The position numbers and the translations under genes were made by a program. Positions 8,049 through 16,347 of a DNA stretch of 32,788 nucleotides are shown piece by piece. The DNA comes from Thermoprotei archaeon (GTDB taxonomy: Archaea; Thermoproteota; Nitrososphaeria; Geothermarchaeales; JDFR-13): positions 1 to 32,788 of the forward strand of contig DQXH01000124.1 of NCBI GenBank assembly GCA_011043415.1. Reading direction: 5' to 3'. Each line of letters begins with the position of its first letter. Within the stretch, counting starts at the first letter, position 1. The notes below the pieces were generated by a model. It searched no databases, was not told the origin of the DNA, and was given only the letters and a program-made list of their open reading frames with translations.

Positions 8049-8059
8049 TTTATAAATAA
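8049..8059 (+). promoter_or_regulatory. Probable TATA box of the membrane protein/radical SAM operon
   Basis: TTTATAAATAA is centred about 35 nt before the GTG at 8088, a suitable distance for an archaeal TATA box giving a short leader that contains the GAGGTG site. Confidence 0.4.
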
Positions 8060-8087
8060 TAAAAATGCAGTAATTAGATATTCAGAG

Positions 8088-8633
8088 GTGGTCGTAATAA
8101 GTTACCGATCGAGACTAGCGGTTAAAGTCACCCTACTCGCTATATTCTCTGTACTGACATTCTTAAGTGCGCTTTTAAATAAATTTACTTTACAGGGTGG
8201 GCAGATATTTTTCTCAATAATATATTCTACAGGTGTACTTACATTAGGTTCATTTGGTAGCGGGACTTTAATAGCCTTTATAGCAGGATTAATGTATATG
8301 TTTCAATCTACATTAGGGTTCTTTAGCTTAGCGTCATTCGCTGTAAGGGGAGTTACAACAGACTTAACGTTTTTATTATTAGGTGTTTATAAGGATTCTA
8401 AACAGTATAGATACAATTGGATTAAGATAGCGATAGGACTCGTGGTAGCAAGCTTCTTGACGGGACTATTCCAATACTTCTTTTTCGTCGTATTCATGAA
8501 GATGTTGATTGACTTCGGTAGATTCATCGTAAGTATAATCTTTCTAGTTGCATTGGTCTCTAATGGAGTCGGAGGATTTATTACAGGGAAGATCATAATG
8601 CCAAGGATATCTAGCATCATTAGGTTTAGATAG
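8088..8633 (+). CDS. Small integral membrane protein, possibly an ECF transporter S-component
   Basis: A 181-residue, very hydrophobic protein with about five or six membrane segments (roughly 10-28, 36-55, 57-75, 84-98, 111-135 and 140-165) and a basic C-terminus. The size, helix count, the VRGVTTDLTFLLLG stretch and the late GVGGFITGK motif recall substrate-binding S-components of energy-coupling-factor vitamin or cofactor transporters; that assignment is tentative. The start is ambiguous: GTG 8088 overlaps a GAGGTG ribosome-binding motif, and no ATG follows for about 200 nt. It is the first gene of an operon; the next gene's ribosome-binding site overlaps its stop, and both partners are radical SAM enzymes. 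No ECF ATPase or T-component is nearby, so it would need a shared module. Confidence 0.6.
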   Translation: MVVISYRSRLAVKVTLLAIFSVLTFLSALLNKFTLQGGQIFFSIIYSTGVLTLGSFGSGTLIAFIAGLMYMFQSTLGFFSLASFAVRGVTTDLTFLLLGVYKDSKQYRYNWIKIAIGLVVASFLTGLFQYFFFVVFMKMLIDFGRFIVSIIFLVALVSNGVGGFITGKIIMPRISSIIRFR

Positions 8634-8642
8634 GTGTATAGG

Positions 8643-9758
8643 ATGGTACACTTAAGATCCTTATTTATAGAACGGGATTTGATGAGAGAGGCCGAGGAAA
8701 GAGTTCTAGAATCATATAGGAGAGGGGGTGTAAGTTCAGTCATATGGACCGTGACATATGCATGTAACCTAAGATGCAGACATTGTTACGAAGCTGCGGG
8801 AAGCCCGTTATCAAATGAGCTTGATACTGAAGAAGCCCTTAATCTTATAAAGGAACTAAGGGAACTCGGTAAACCCATTTTATTCATATCTGGCGGAGAA
8901 CCCTTACTTAGGGATGACATCTATATTATCTTGAAAGAAAGTGTAGATGCTGGAATGAGAGTTATATTAAGCTCCAATGGAACATTGATAGACGATATCG
9001 TAGCTGATAAAATTGCTGATACAAAGGTACATTATGTAGCATTATCGATATATGGCCCAGAAAAGTTCCACGACTATTTCACAAGGGTATTAGGCTCTTT
9101 TAGGAGGACTGTTAATGCATTAAGGTTATTGAGGGAAAGGAGTATGAAGATCGGGATTAAAACTACAGTTACCAGGGAAAACTATAGGCACATTCCCTAT
9201 CTTTTTTATCTCGCTAAAAAGTTGGAAGCGTCTCTAGTCTATATATGTGATTTCATACCCATCGGGAGAGGCTCTAACATGGAGAAAATGGCACTTAGCA
9301 ACATGGAATGGAGGAGACTTATGGACATTCTTATTGAAGACATATTGTTGAATAATGGTTATAGAGATATTGAGATAGACATAGGGGCACATCCATCCAC
9401 CGCTATATATGCTCTCTTAAAGTTAAGGGAACTTGGTTTTAACGTGGATCATGCTATTCAAAGATTAAGATTAAAACGTGAAAACCCTATTGGACAAGGA
9501 TTCATCTCCATATCACCAAGTGGCGATATACTTCTCTCCAACTTCCTTCCAAGTATTAAGCTTGGTAATATACGGGAGATCAGGATTAGGGATGCAATAA
9601 AAAATGATTTATATAGACTTCTTGGAGACTCTAATAACCTTAAGGGAATATGTGGAAAATGTAGCTACAGGCATCTCTGTGGAGGATGTAGGGTAAAGGC
9701 ATACTATAAATATGGTGATTTATTTGAGGAGGATCCATCCTGTATAGTATATAGATGA
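8643..9758 (+). CDS. Radical SAM protein with partial SPASM domain (first of the operon)
   Basis: A 371-residue radical SAM enzyme. The canonical cluster motif CNLRCRHC gives Cys41, Cys45 and Cys48 (CX3CX2C); SGGEPLLR and SSNGT follow as expected for the barrel. The C-terminus has CGKCSYRHLCGGC plus a final Cys, which can ligate an auxiliary [4Fe-4S] cluster. The two upstream cysteines of a full SPASM domain are absent (the site reads GQGFISISPSGDI), so probably only one auxiliary cluster is bound. It resembles NirJ/AhbC-type and other tetrapyrrole or peptide-modifying enzymes, but the specific reaction is unknown. GGTG, overlapping the membrane protein's stop, lies 6 nt before the ATG at 8643, which I prefer to the GTG at 8634. 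The next gene follows after 9 nt. Confidence 0.85.
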   Translation: MVHLRSLFIERDLMREAEERVLESYRRGGVSSVIWTVTYACNLRCRHCYEAAGSPLSNELDTEEALNLIKELRELGKPILFISGGEPLLRDDIYIILKESVDAGMRVILSSNGTLIDDIVADKIADTKVHYVALSIYGPEKFHDYFTRVLGSFRRTVNALRLLRERSMKIGIKTTVTRENYRHIPYLFYLAKKLEASLVYICDFIPIGRGSNMEKMALSNMEWRRLMDILIEDILLNNGYRDIEIDIGAHPSTAIYALLKLRELGFNVDHAIQRLRLKRENPIGQGFISISPSGDILLSNFLPSIKLGNIREIRIRDAIKNDLYRLLGDSNNLKGICGKCSYRHLCGGCRVKAYYKYGDLFEEDPSCIVYR

Positions 9759-9767
9759 GGTGAACAT

Positions 9768-10895
9768 ATGCTCGATTATAATGAAAAGCCTATCTTAATA
9801 TTTTGGGAGGCTACGAAGGCATGTATGCTAAGGTGTAGACATTGTAGAGCCGAGGCTATATTAAATCCTTTACCCGATGAACTATCGACGGATGAAGCAC
9901 TGGGACTCATCGATATGATCACACGTTTTGAAAAGCCATACCCTGTATTAATAATTACAGGTGGAGATCCATTAATGAGAAAAGACTTGTTCGAAGTCAT
10001 CGGATATGCGGCCGATAAAGATATTCCTCTTGGAATAGCTCCGGCTGTCACAGAACTACTTAATGATAAAACCATGGATAAATTAATTGAATATAACGTA
10101 AAGTATATCTCGATCAGTCTAGATGGAGGGATGCCTGATACGCATGACGTGATTAGAGGCGTTAAAGGAAACTTCCATATGACTATAGAGGTATTGAAGA
10201 AACTCGTTAAAAGAGAATTTAAGGTCCAGGTTAATACACTAGCCTGTAAGGAAACTGTGAACGACCTACCATATATAGTTAAAATTTTAAAAGATCTAGA
10301 TATAGATATTTGGGAGGTATTCTTCTTGATAAAGGTAGGTAGAGGGATTGAGGTAGGAGATTTAACACCGAAGGAATATGAAGATGTCAATAATTTCCTT
10401 TATGAAGTAAGTAGATATGGAATTGAAGTCAGAACCGTTGAGGCTCCATTCTATAGGAGAATAGCTAAATGGAGGATTGAAGACGAATATGATTATAATA
10501 AATTGGATGTCAAGTATATTATGAGAAAATATAGACTTGGTGAATTATATGAAGAACTAGTTAAGAAATTAATAGGACTTCTAGGTTATCCACAGAATCC
10601 TCCAAAGCCTCACATACCATCAACGAGAGATGGGAAGGGGATAATCTTCGTATCTTATAATGGAGATATATACCCTAGTGGTTTCGCACCTTATAGACTC
10701 GGCAATATAAGGATAGATGATCTTGTAGAAGTATATAGGAATAACCCTATTCTAATCAGAATAAAAAAAGGAGATTTTAAAGGTAAATGTGGAAAATGCG
10801 AGTTTAAAGATTTATGCGGCGGAAGCAGGGCGAGAGCATATGCGGAATATAGAGATATATTACATGAGGATCCAGCCTGTACGTATATACCATAA
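9768..10895 (+). CDS. Radical SAM/SPASM protein, TIGR04053-like
   Basis: A 375-residue radical SAM enzyme with the cluster motif CMLRCRHC (Cys19, Cys23, Cys26) followed by RAEA, TGGDPLMR, SLDGGMPDTHD and RTVEAPFYRR. The C-terminus reads GDIYPSGFAPYRLGN and CGKCEFKDLCGGSRARAYA with DPAC. This combination (HCRAEA, GGDPL, VEAP, YPSGF, CGGSRARAYA) matches my memory of the TIGR04053 radical SAM/SPASM family, distantly like the heme b synthase AhbD; function is unproven. As in the first enzyme, the upstream pair of SPASM cysteines is missing, and one position in the CX2CX5CX2C array is Ser (CGGS). The ribosome-binding site GAGGTGA overlaps the previous stop, so the genes are coupled. Confidence 0.85.
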   Translation: MLDYNEKPILIFWEATKACMLRCRHCRAEAILNPLPDELSTDEALGLIDMITRFEKPYPVLIITGGDPLMRKDLFEVIGYAADKDIPLGIAPAVTELLNDKTMDKLIEYNVKYISISLDGGMPDTHDVIRGVKGNFHMTIEVLKKLVKREFKVQVNTLACKETVNDLPYIVKILKDLDIDIWEVFFLIKVGRGIEVGDLTPKEYEDVNNFLYEVSRYGIEVRTVEAPFYRRIAKWRIEDEYDYNKLDVKYIMRKYRLGELYEELVKKLIGLLGYPQNPPKPHIPSTRDGKGIIFVSYNGDIYPSGFAPYRLGNIRIDDLVEVYRNNPILIRIKKGDFKGKCGKCEFKDLCGGSRARAYAEYRDILHEDPACTYIP

Positions 10896-11084
10896 TAAAA
10901 ATTAATCTAATATCAGAGATAGTATATTAATTGATAGAAAATTCAATTTATAGTCTATTTAAATACACTTGAATTTAAGTTAAATCTTATTTACTGCAAA
11001 AAATCTCTAAAAATATTTGATTAAAGATATGAAAAACAAAATTAAAGGGTTCTATTCATAATATATATTTTAGTGGTGAAAGGA

Positions 11085-12521
11085 GTGGAGGACGCTACAC
11101 AGGGTTTAGACGTTAATAAGTTGATGGCTACAATAAGAAGGATGGTTGGGAATAAAGCTGTTAGATTTATTATTAGGAGAATGGGTAACCCGAAGAGAGT
11201 GATTAAAATATTAGGTATATATGCGGGTGTTGAAGAGACGTCTAATATAAGAGAAAAGAGTTGGGCTAAATTAATTTCTAAGTTATTGGAAGAGGCTGGA
11301 TCTAGATTTGGATTCGATTCAAATGAAATTAGATCTAGACTTAAGGATCCATATATTAGGAGAGGGTTAGCAAATATACTACTTGGGATCTCTAAGTATG
11401 GCATTACAAGACCTCAAAGATTATATGCACCGTTTATGATTGTATGGGACTTCACTAAGCAGTGTAATTTAAAATGTAAACACTGCTATGCAAATGCAAC
11501 GCCGTTACCTGCTAAAGATGAACTCACCTTAAGTGAGAAGATGGAGGTATTGAGACAGCTTGATGAAGCCGGGGTTGCCGCAATATCTTTCTCAGGTGGA
11601 GAACCCCTTATGAATAGGGATTTCTGGCCTGTCGCTGAGAAAGCTGCAGAGATAGGAATGTATATCAGCGTAGCCACCAATGGAACATTGATCACAGAGG
11701 GAGTCGCTAAGAAACTTAAGGAGATTGGAGTAAGATATGTGGAGGTCAGTATAGATTCACCATATCCCGATGCCCATGACGAATTTAGAGGTATACCTGG
11801 TGCATGGGAGAAAGCAGTTAGAGGGATTAAGAATGCTAAGAAAGTAGGTTTAGACGTCGGTATAGCGACGACTGTTACCAAGATAAACTATGGAGATATG
11901 CCTGATATGATTAAATTAGCAAGAGAATTGAAGGTAGATAGATTCATAGCATTCAATTTCATACCTACAGGTAGGGGTAAGGAAATTATGGAATTAGATC
12001 TTTCTCCTGACGAAAGAATGGAACTCTTAGAATATTTCTACCAAGAATGGATGAGAGGCGAACTACAGATCTTCTCTACAGCGCCAATGTATGCAATCGT
12101 ATCACTATCTCACATTGATGAGGGAGGAAAGATATCACCAACACATTTTGCAGAATTGGCTATACCTGAGGAATATATGTCTGCTGGCTTTGCATTAGGA
12201 GAATTTCTAGGTGGGTGTGGCGCAGGTAGGATATACTGCTCTATAGAACATAATGGAGATATATACCCATGTGTATTCCTACCGATTAAGGTAGGTAATG
12301 TAATTAAAGATGGATTCCTAAAGGTATGGCATGAAAGCCCGATACTGAAGATGTTAAGAGATAGAGACCACTATGCATGCAGCTCATGTCCATATAGATA
12401 TATATGTGGCGGGTGTAGAGCCAGGGCATACGCATACTTTAACGATATTAGAGGGCCAGACCCGAGTTGTAGCTTTAATGAAAAGTATTGGAATGAGATT
12501 ATTCTAAATATGAAACATTAA
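11085..12521 (+). CDS. Radical SAM/SPASM protein with N-terminal helical extension
   Basis: A 478-residue enzyme. Residues 1-110 form a charged, probably helical N-terminal domain (RRMVGNKAVRFIIRRMGNPK) that the two upstream enzymes lack. The radical SAM barrel follows with CNLKCKHC (Cys127, 131, 134), SFSGGEPLM and ATNGT. The C-terminus has a complete SPASM cysteine set: C-GAGRIYCSIEHNGDIYP-C, then CSSCPYRYICGGC and a last Cys in DPSC, enough for two auxiliary clusters. The start is GTG 11085 because GGTGA lies 5 nt upstream; the track's 11073 start precedes that site. A 177-nt AT-rich gap separates it from the operon before it, so it may have its own promoter. No precursor peptide gene was found beside it. 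The substrate is unknown. Confidence 0.85.
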   Translation: MEDATQGLDVNKLMATIRRMVGNKAVRFIIRRMGNPKRVIKILGIYAGVEETSNIREKSWAKLISKLLEEAGSRFGFDSNEIRSRLKDPYIRRGLANILLGISKYGITRPQRLYAPFMIVWDFTKQCNLKCKHCYANATPLPAKDELTLSEKMEVLRQLDEAGVAAISFSGGEPLMNRDFWPVAEKAAEIGMYISVATNGTLITEGVAKKLKEIGVRYVEVSIDSPYPDAHDEFRGIPGAWEKAVRGIKNAKKVGLDVGIATTVTKINYGDMPDMIKLARELKVDRFIAFNFIPTGRGKEIMELDLSPDERMELLEYFYQEWMRGELQIFSTAPMYAIVSLSHIDEGGKISPTHFAELAIPEEYMSAGFALGEFLGGCGAGRIYCSIEHNGDIYPCVFLPIKVGNVIKDGFLKVWHESPILKMLRDRDHYACSSCPYRYICGGCRARAYAYFNDIRGPDPSCSFNEKYWNEIILNMKH

Positions 12522-12549
12522 TCTAGTCCAAAGTAAATTAATTTATCAA

Positions 12550-13731
12550 ATGAGTAAAAGATATGATATAATAGTCTTAGGCCTTGGATCAACTGGATCG
12601 AGTATAACGTATTTTCTAGCCCGTAAGAATGCATCGAATGTACTAGCCATCGATGCAAGATGCTCTGGATGTGGACAGACCAGTAGAAGTAGTGCTCTAA
12701 TTAGATTACATTATACAAACCCTGTTATCAGAAGTATGGCTATATACTCATGGCGTTTCTGGAGAGAGTTTCAAGATCATACCGGATGTGAATACTCGGT
12801 ATTTACTAAGACTGGCATAGCGTTTGTCGGTCCGGAAGACTATGTTGATACTATGAACGAGATCGTGCATGACATTAGATCCAAAGGGATAGAAGCCTAC
12901 TTGTATGACCCCACCGAATTTAAGAAAGAGGTTTATAAGAATTTTAATGAAGATGGTATAGCTGGTGTAGCCTGGGAGCCTGAAAGCGGGTATGGAGATC
13001 CAAATACATCCGTAAGATGCTTTATAGAATATGCGAGGAAGAATGGAGTAGATGTACTGGAGTATACTTCTGTAAAGAAATTATTGAGAGAGGATTCCAA
13101 ATTAATCGGGATAGAAACCGAAGATGGAGTTATTAAGGGAGAGATTTTTATAAATGCTTTAGGGGTATGGTGTAACGATCTACTTGCTACAATTGATAAA
13201 CAGCTCCCAATTAAATATGCGAGAGAAGACGTGATATATTTGGAGAATCCAGGGGACATAGATGGAATTCCACCTGGATGGGGTGACCTAGTATATGGAT
13301 TCTATTCAAGGCCGGATGGAGCTACAAAAACCCTAGTAGGTACTTTGGAGGCGGAGTATGTAGATAATTATGATGAGCCAGGCGAATATACTACACCTCC
13401 AATGGATGTCGTTAACAAGAGAATGGAGATATTTACAAGGAGGTTCCCGGACATGATTAAGGCAAGGCCTTCCTCAGTCATATATGGATATTATGATGTA
13501 ACTCCAGACTGGCAACCTATCATTGGATATGATAACGAGATAGAGAACCTTATACATATGGTTGGATTAAGTGGACATGGATTTAAATTAGCCCCAGCAT
13601 ATGGAGAAGTAATATCAGATATCGCGTTGTATGGCAAGTCGAAGATGTTTAATGTAGATGAATTTAAGATAGATAGATTCTATGTAGGAGTATCTAAACA
13701 TAGTAAATATAAATATGGTATAATCGGCTAG
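12550..13731 (+). CDS. FAD-dependent oxidoreductase of the DAO/sarcosine-oxidase family
   Basis: A 393-residue flavoprotein. The N-terminal dinucleotide-binding motif GLGSTGSS at 11-18 is followed by QTSRSSALIRLHY, typical of sarcosine oxidase beta and related amine-oxidising enzymes. Near the C-terminus, WQPIIGYD and GLSGHGFKLAP match the conserved flavin-contacting region. It likely oxidises a secondary amine or an N-methyl or D-amino acid; the exact substrate is unknown. No Shine-Dalgarno precedes the ATG, and the gene starts 28 nt after the third radical SAM gene. Its stop shares a CTAG palindrome with the stop of the convergent MFS gene (4-bp overlap). Confidence 0.85.
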   Translation: MSKRYDIIVLGLGSTGSSITYFLARKNASNVLAIDARCSGCGQTSRSSALIRLHYTNPVIRSMAIYSWRFWREFQDHTGCEYSVFTKTGIAFVGPEDYVDTMNEIVHDIRSKGIEAYLYDPTEFKKEVYKNFNEDGIAGVAWEPESGYGDPNTSVRCFIEYARKNGVDVLEYTSVKKLLREDSKLIGIETEDGVIKGEIFINALGVWCNDLLATIDKQLPIKYAREDVIYLENPGDIDGIPPGWGDLVYGFYSRPDGATKTLVGTLEAEYVDNYDEPGEYTTPPMDVVNKRMEIFTRRFPDMIKARPSSVIYGYYDVTPDWQPIIGYDNEIENLIHMVGLSGHGFKLAPAYGEVISDIALYGKSKMFNVDEFKIDRFYVGVSKHSKYKYGIIG

Positions 13732-14849
13732 GACCGTTTAAAAAACCTATATAAGAGTAAAATGACGAATACAGCTGTAGATAGCTGGAGAATAGTCATA
13801 TATACATTACCGAGGCTAAATAGCGTGATTGAGGATAATAGAAACATTAATAATCCACCGATAGATCTTGATACGGTTACAACCCCGACGGCGCTAGCCT
13901 GCTCAACCTTACTCAATAATCTACTTACTGATATTGTGGTTGAAACCTCATACAATGCGTAGACTGGTATAAGCCAGAGAATAATCAGGATGTATCCACT
14001 CAGTAAATACATTCCAGTAGAGACTATTATAAGTATCAATGGAGTTAAAGTTAGAGTATACCACGGATCATATTTATCTACCAAATACCCTGCCATGAAT
14101 CTGCCTATAAATCCGAATATAGCTGGTGAAGTATTGTATATTAATCCAAAGAATATGGGGTCGCCGCCAGTCAGATCCAGTAATTTAAAGTAGAAGCCGT
14201 TCCAGAAAAACTCTATTGAAGAGCTTAATAAAATGATAACCATTGAAAATAATATCAATATCTTACCCACGTATTTAAAACTATTTATAATATCCCTTAA
14301 AGATACTTTAGTAAAGTCCCCACCTGGATAACATATGTATAATAGTGTAACTGATATAGTCTCTAGAAGAGCAATTATTTTATAGTAAATTGATATATCG
14401 TATGGAAGCATTGGAAATATTAATCCCGATAACCCCCATCCAATTGGCATACCAGCCGAGTATATTGCATAGTAAGAGCCGGTCGATCCACCTTTATCTA
14501 GTACAATACCTGCAGATGATGTTAAGAGTATTGATTCACCTATACCAGCCAGGAAGATTAATGGGATTATATATTTTATTCCGAGGATTGATATTAGGAA
14601 ATATGCCATTGGACCTATATATCCCAGTAGTAACATTTTGCGCCTGCCTAGTATATCCGCTCCGATCCCAATAAATAGTGACGAGATCGAAGATGATAAT
14701 TCCACGGCTCCAAGCATAATTACGAGATTATACTCATATCCATATACAGATCTTATGTAATATCTTGAGAAGACTACGTGGAGGCCGAATGATAAAATTA
14801 TTATAAATAGGGATATAGAGTATATGTAGAGCCAGTATCCCCTACTCAT
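13728..14849 (-). CDS. Major facilitator superfamily transporter
   Basis: A 373-residue polytopic membrane protein with about 11-12 hydrophobic segments. The MFS signature between helices 2 and 3 is visible as GADILGRRKMLL, and a second copy of the pattern (AGYLVDKYDP) in the C-terminal half shows the twofold repeat. It is slightly shorter than typical MFS carriers (about 400). The substrate cannot be predicted; position between an amine-oxidising flavoprotein and an omega-aminotransferase suggests an amino acid or amine, which is inference only. It lies 35 nt downstream of the aminotransferase gene on the same strand and may be cotranscribed. I see no convincing ribosome-binding site. Confidence 0.85.
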   Translation of the reverse strand: MSRGYWLYIYSISLFIIILSFGLHVVFSRYYIRSVYGYEYNLVIMLGAVELSSSISSLFIGIGADILGRRKMLLLGYIGPMAYFLISILGIKYIIPLIFLAGIGESILLTSSAGIVLDKGGSTGSYYAIYSAGMPIGWGLSGLIFPMLPYDISIYYKIIALLETISVTLLYICYPGGDFTKVSLRDIINSFKYVGKILILFSMVIILLSSSIEFFWNGFYFKLLDLTGGDPIFFGLIYNTSPAIFGFIGRFMAGYLVDKYDPWYTLTLTPLILIIVSTGMYLLSGYILIILWLIPVYALYEVSTTISVSRLLSKVEQASAVGVVTVSRSIGGLLMFLLSSITLFSLGNVYMTILQLSTAVFVILLLYRFFKRS

Positions 14850-14884
14850 TCACAAATACTAAATATCCTGTACTAATCTAAATA

Positions 14885-16234
14885 CTAGCCTACGACTTCT
14901 ACATCAGCGATTTTTAGAGCCTCATCAAACGCCCCTATACCGAGGTCGATATCCTCCTCAGTAACTATCAACGGGGGTGCGATTATGAAATGTGATATCC
15001 AATACATTGTCTGCAATACACCGAGTTCACGCAATTTGTTAGCAATTCTAGCCGTCATCAGAGGTTTACCGAGGATCTTATCAATCTTCCTATTAAACGG
15101 CTCTTTAGTCTCCCTATTCTTAACAATCTCTAAAGCCCAGAATAAACCGACTCCACCTACATATCCAACTGATTTATGCCTATCCATAAGCCCCTTCAAT
15201 TCCTCACCAAGGTATCTACCCATTTTAGCAGCGTTATCCAGTATCTTCTTCTCCTTATATTCCTCAATGACAGCCTTCATCGCCGCTAGACCAGCTAAAT
15301 TATATGCATATGTATGGCCGACGGGAAGAAAGTTATTCTCAAAGTATTCTGAAATATCCTTAGATAATATCGTTAAACCAAGTGGATAATAAGATGAAGT
15401 AGCCCCCTTCGCAGTAGTTATTACATCAGGTACGACATCGAAATGTTCAAATGCAAACCACTTGCCGGTTCTACCCCATCCAGACATCACCTCATCAAAC
15501 ATAAGGATAATATCATTTTTATCAGCTATCCTCCTAATCTCTCTATAAAACTCCTTAGGAGGAACTAATGGTTTATTCGTCCCAGTCACCGTCTCAAAAA
15601 TTATCGCAGCTATATTACCCTCATTCTCAATCATATACTTAATATACTCCACTACAGCCATCGCACACTCATAAGGATCAGCGATACCCTTAAAGGGGCA
15701 TCTATATGGATCTGGATCAGGCATAAATACAGTACCCCTTACATTAGTATGATACTCGACGGATATCCTCCTAGGGTCGCCTGTAATGGAGATCGCTCCC
15801 GCTGTATTACCATGGTAAGACCAGTATCTAGTCATCACCTTGTACTTAGGAAACTTATATGCTCTAATTATCTTCAAAGCATCTTCATTGGCTTCCGAAC
15901 CAGAGGAAGACGCCATATACCTCTGGAATTTAGGTGGGAGAATACTGAAAAGCGCTTCTGAAGCCTCAGCCCTAATCTCATTTACATATCCAGCTGACAA
16001 GTAACTTATTTTCTCTAAAGCCTCTTTAATAGCCTCTATAACTCTCTTATTCCCATATCCCAAGTTTACACACGCCAATTGCGAGCTAAAATCAAGATAT
16101 TTATTGCCATCCTTATCATATAGATAAGCTCCTTCCCCATGAGTAATATGTAACGGGGTCTTCCAGTCTCTCTGAAACCTCCATGTACCAAAAGTTCTCT
16201 CTACAGAAACCTTTATTACATCGAGATCTAACAT
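14885..16234 (-). CDS. Class-III aminotransferase (beta-alanine/omega-amino acid:pyruvate type)
   Basis: A 449-residue PLP enzyme. Motifs include SSSGSEANEDALK, YWSYHGNTAGA, the cofactor Asp in LMFDEVMSGWGRTGKW, and the Schiff-base Lys in TTAKGATSSYYPLG (about residue 276), then GHTYAYNLAGLAA. The DEVMSGWGRTG and THGEGAYLYDKDGNKYLDFSS signatures are typical of omega-amino acid:pyruvate and related aminotransferases. The DPYRCPF...C insertion is shared with the enzyme at 1129. The start is the ATG at 16234 with GGTG 6 nt upstream; the GTG at 16243 in the track lies inside that site. It could feed acyl-CoA metabolism through malonate semialdehyde, but this is inference. The MFS gene follows after 35 nt. 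Confidence 0.88.
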   Translation of the reverse strand: MLDLDVIKVSVERTFGTWRFQRDWKTPLHITHGEGAYLYDKDGNKYLDFSSQLACVNLGYGNKRVIEAIKEALEKISYLSAGYVNEIRAEASEALFSILPPKFQRYMASSSGSEANEDALKIIRAYKFPKYKVMTRYWSYHGNTAGAISITGDPRRISVEYHTNVRGTVFMPDPDPYRCPFKGIADPYECAMAVVEYIKYMIENEGNIAAIIFETVTGTNKPLVPPKEFYREIRRIADKNDIILMFDEVMSGWGRTGKWFAFEHFDVVPDVITTAKGATSSYYPLGLTILSKDISEYFENNFLPVGHTYAYNLAGLAAMKAVIEEYKEKKILDNAAKMGRYLGEELKGLMDRHKSVGYVGGVGLFWALEIVKNRETKEPFNRKIDKILGKPLMTARIANKLRELGVLQTMYWISHFIIAPPLIVTEEDIDLGIGAFDEALKIADVEVVG

Positions 16235-16347
16235 ATATAACACCTATATAATACATAATTTGTTAGTAAGATTAAGATAAATTTTAAACAAATATATCTT
16301 ATATCACTATATTTTCCAAAAAAACTTTATTTAATTCGAATAAAAAC

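Noticed and set aside
9776-10390. 204-residue minus-strand ORF over the second radical SAM gene
   Set aside because: Antisense shadow of a clear radical SAM gene; no start signal.
10896-11072. Possible precursor peptide for a RiPP made by the radical SAM enzymes
   Set aside because: The only ATG-initiated ORF in the gap between the second and third radical SAM genes is about 10 codons (near 11029) and has no ribosome-binding site.
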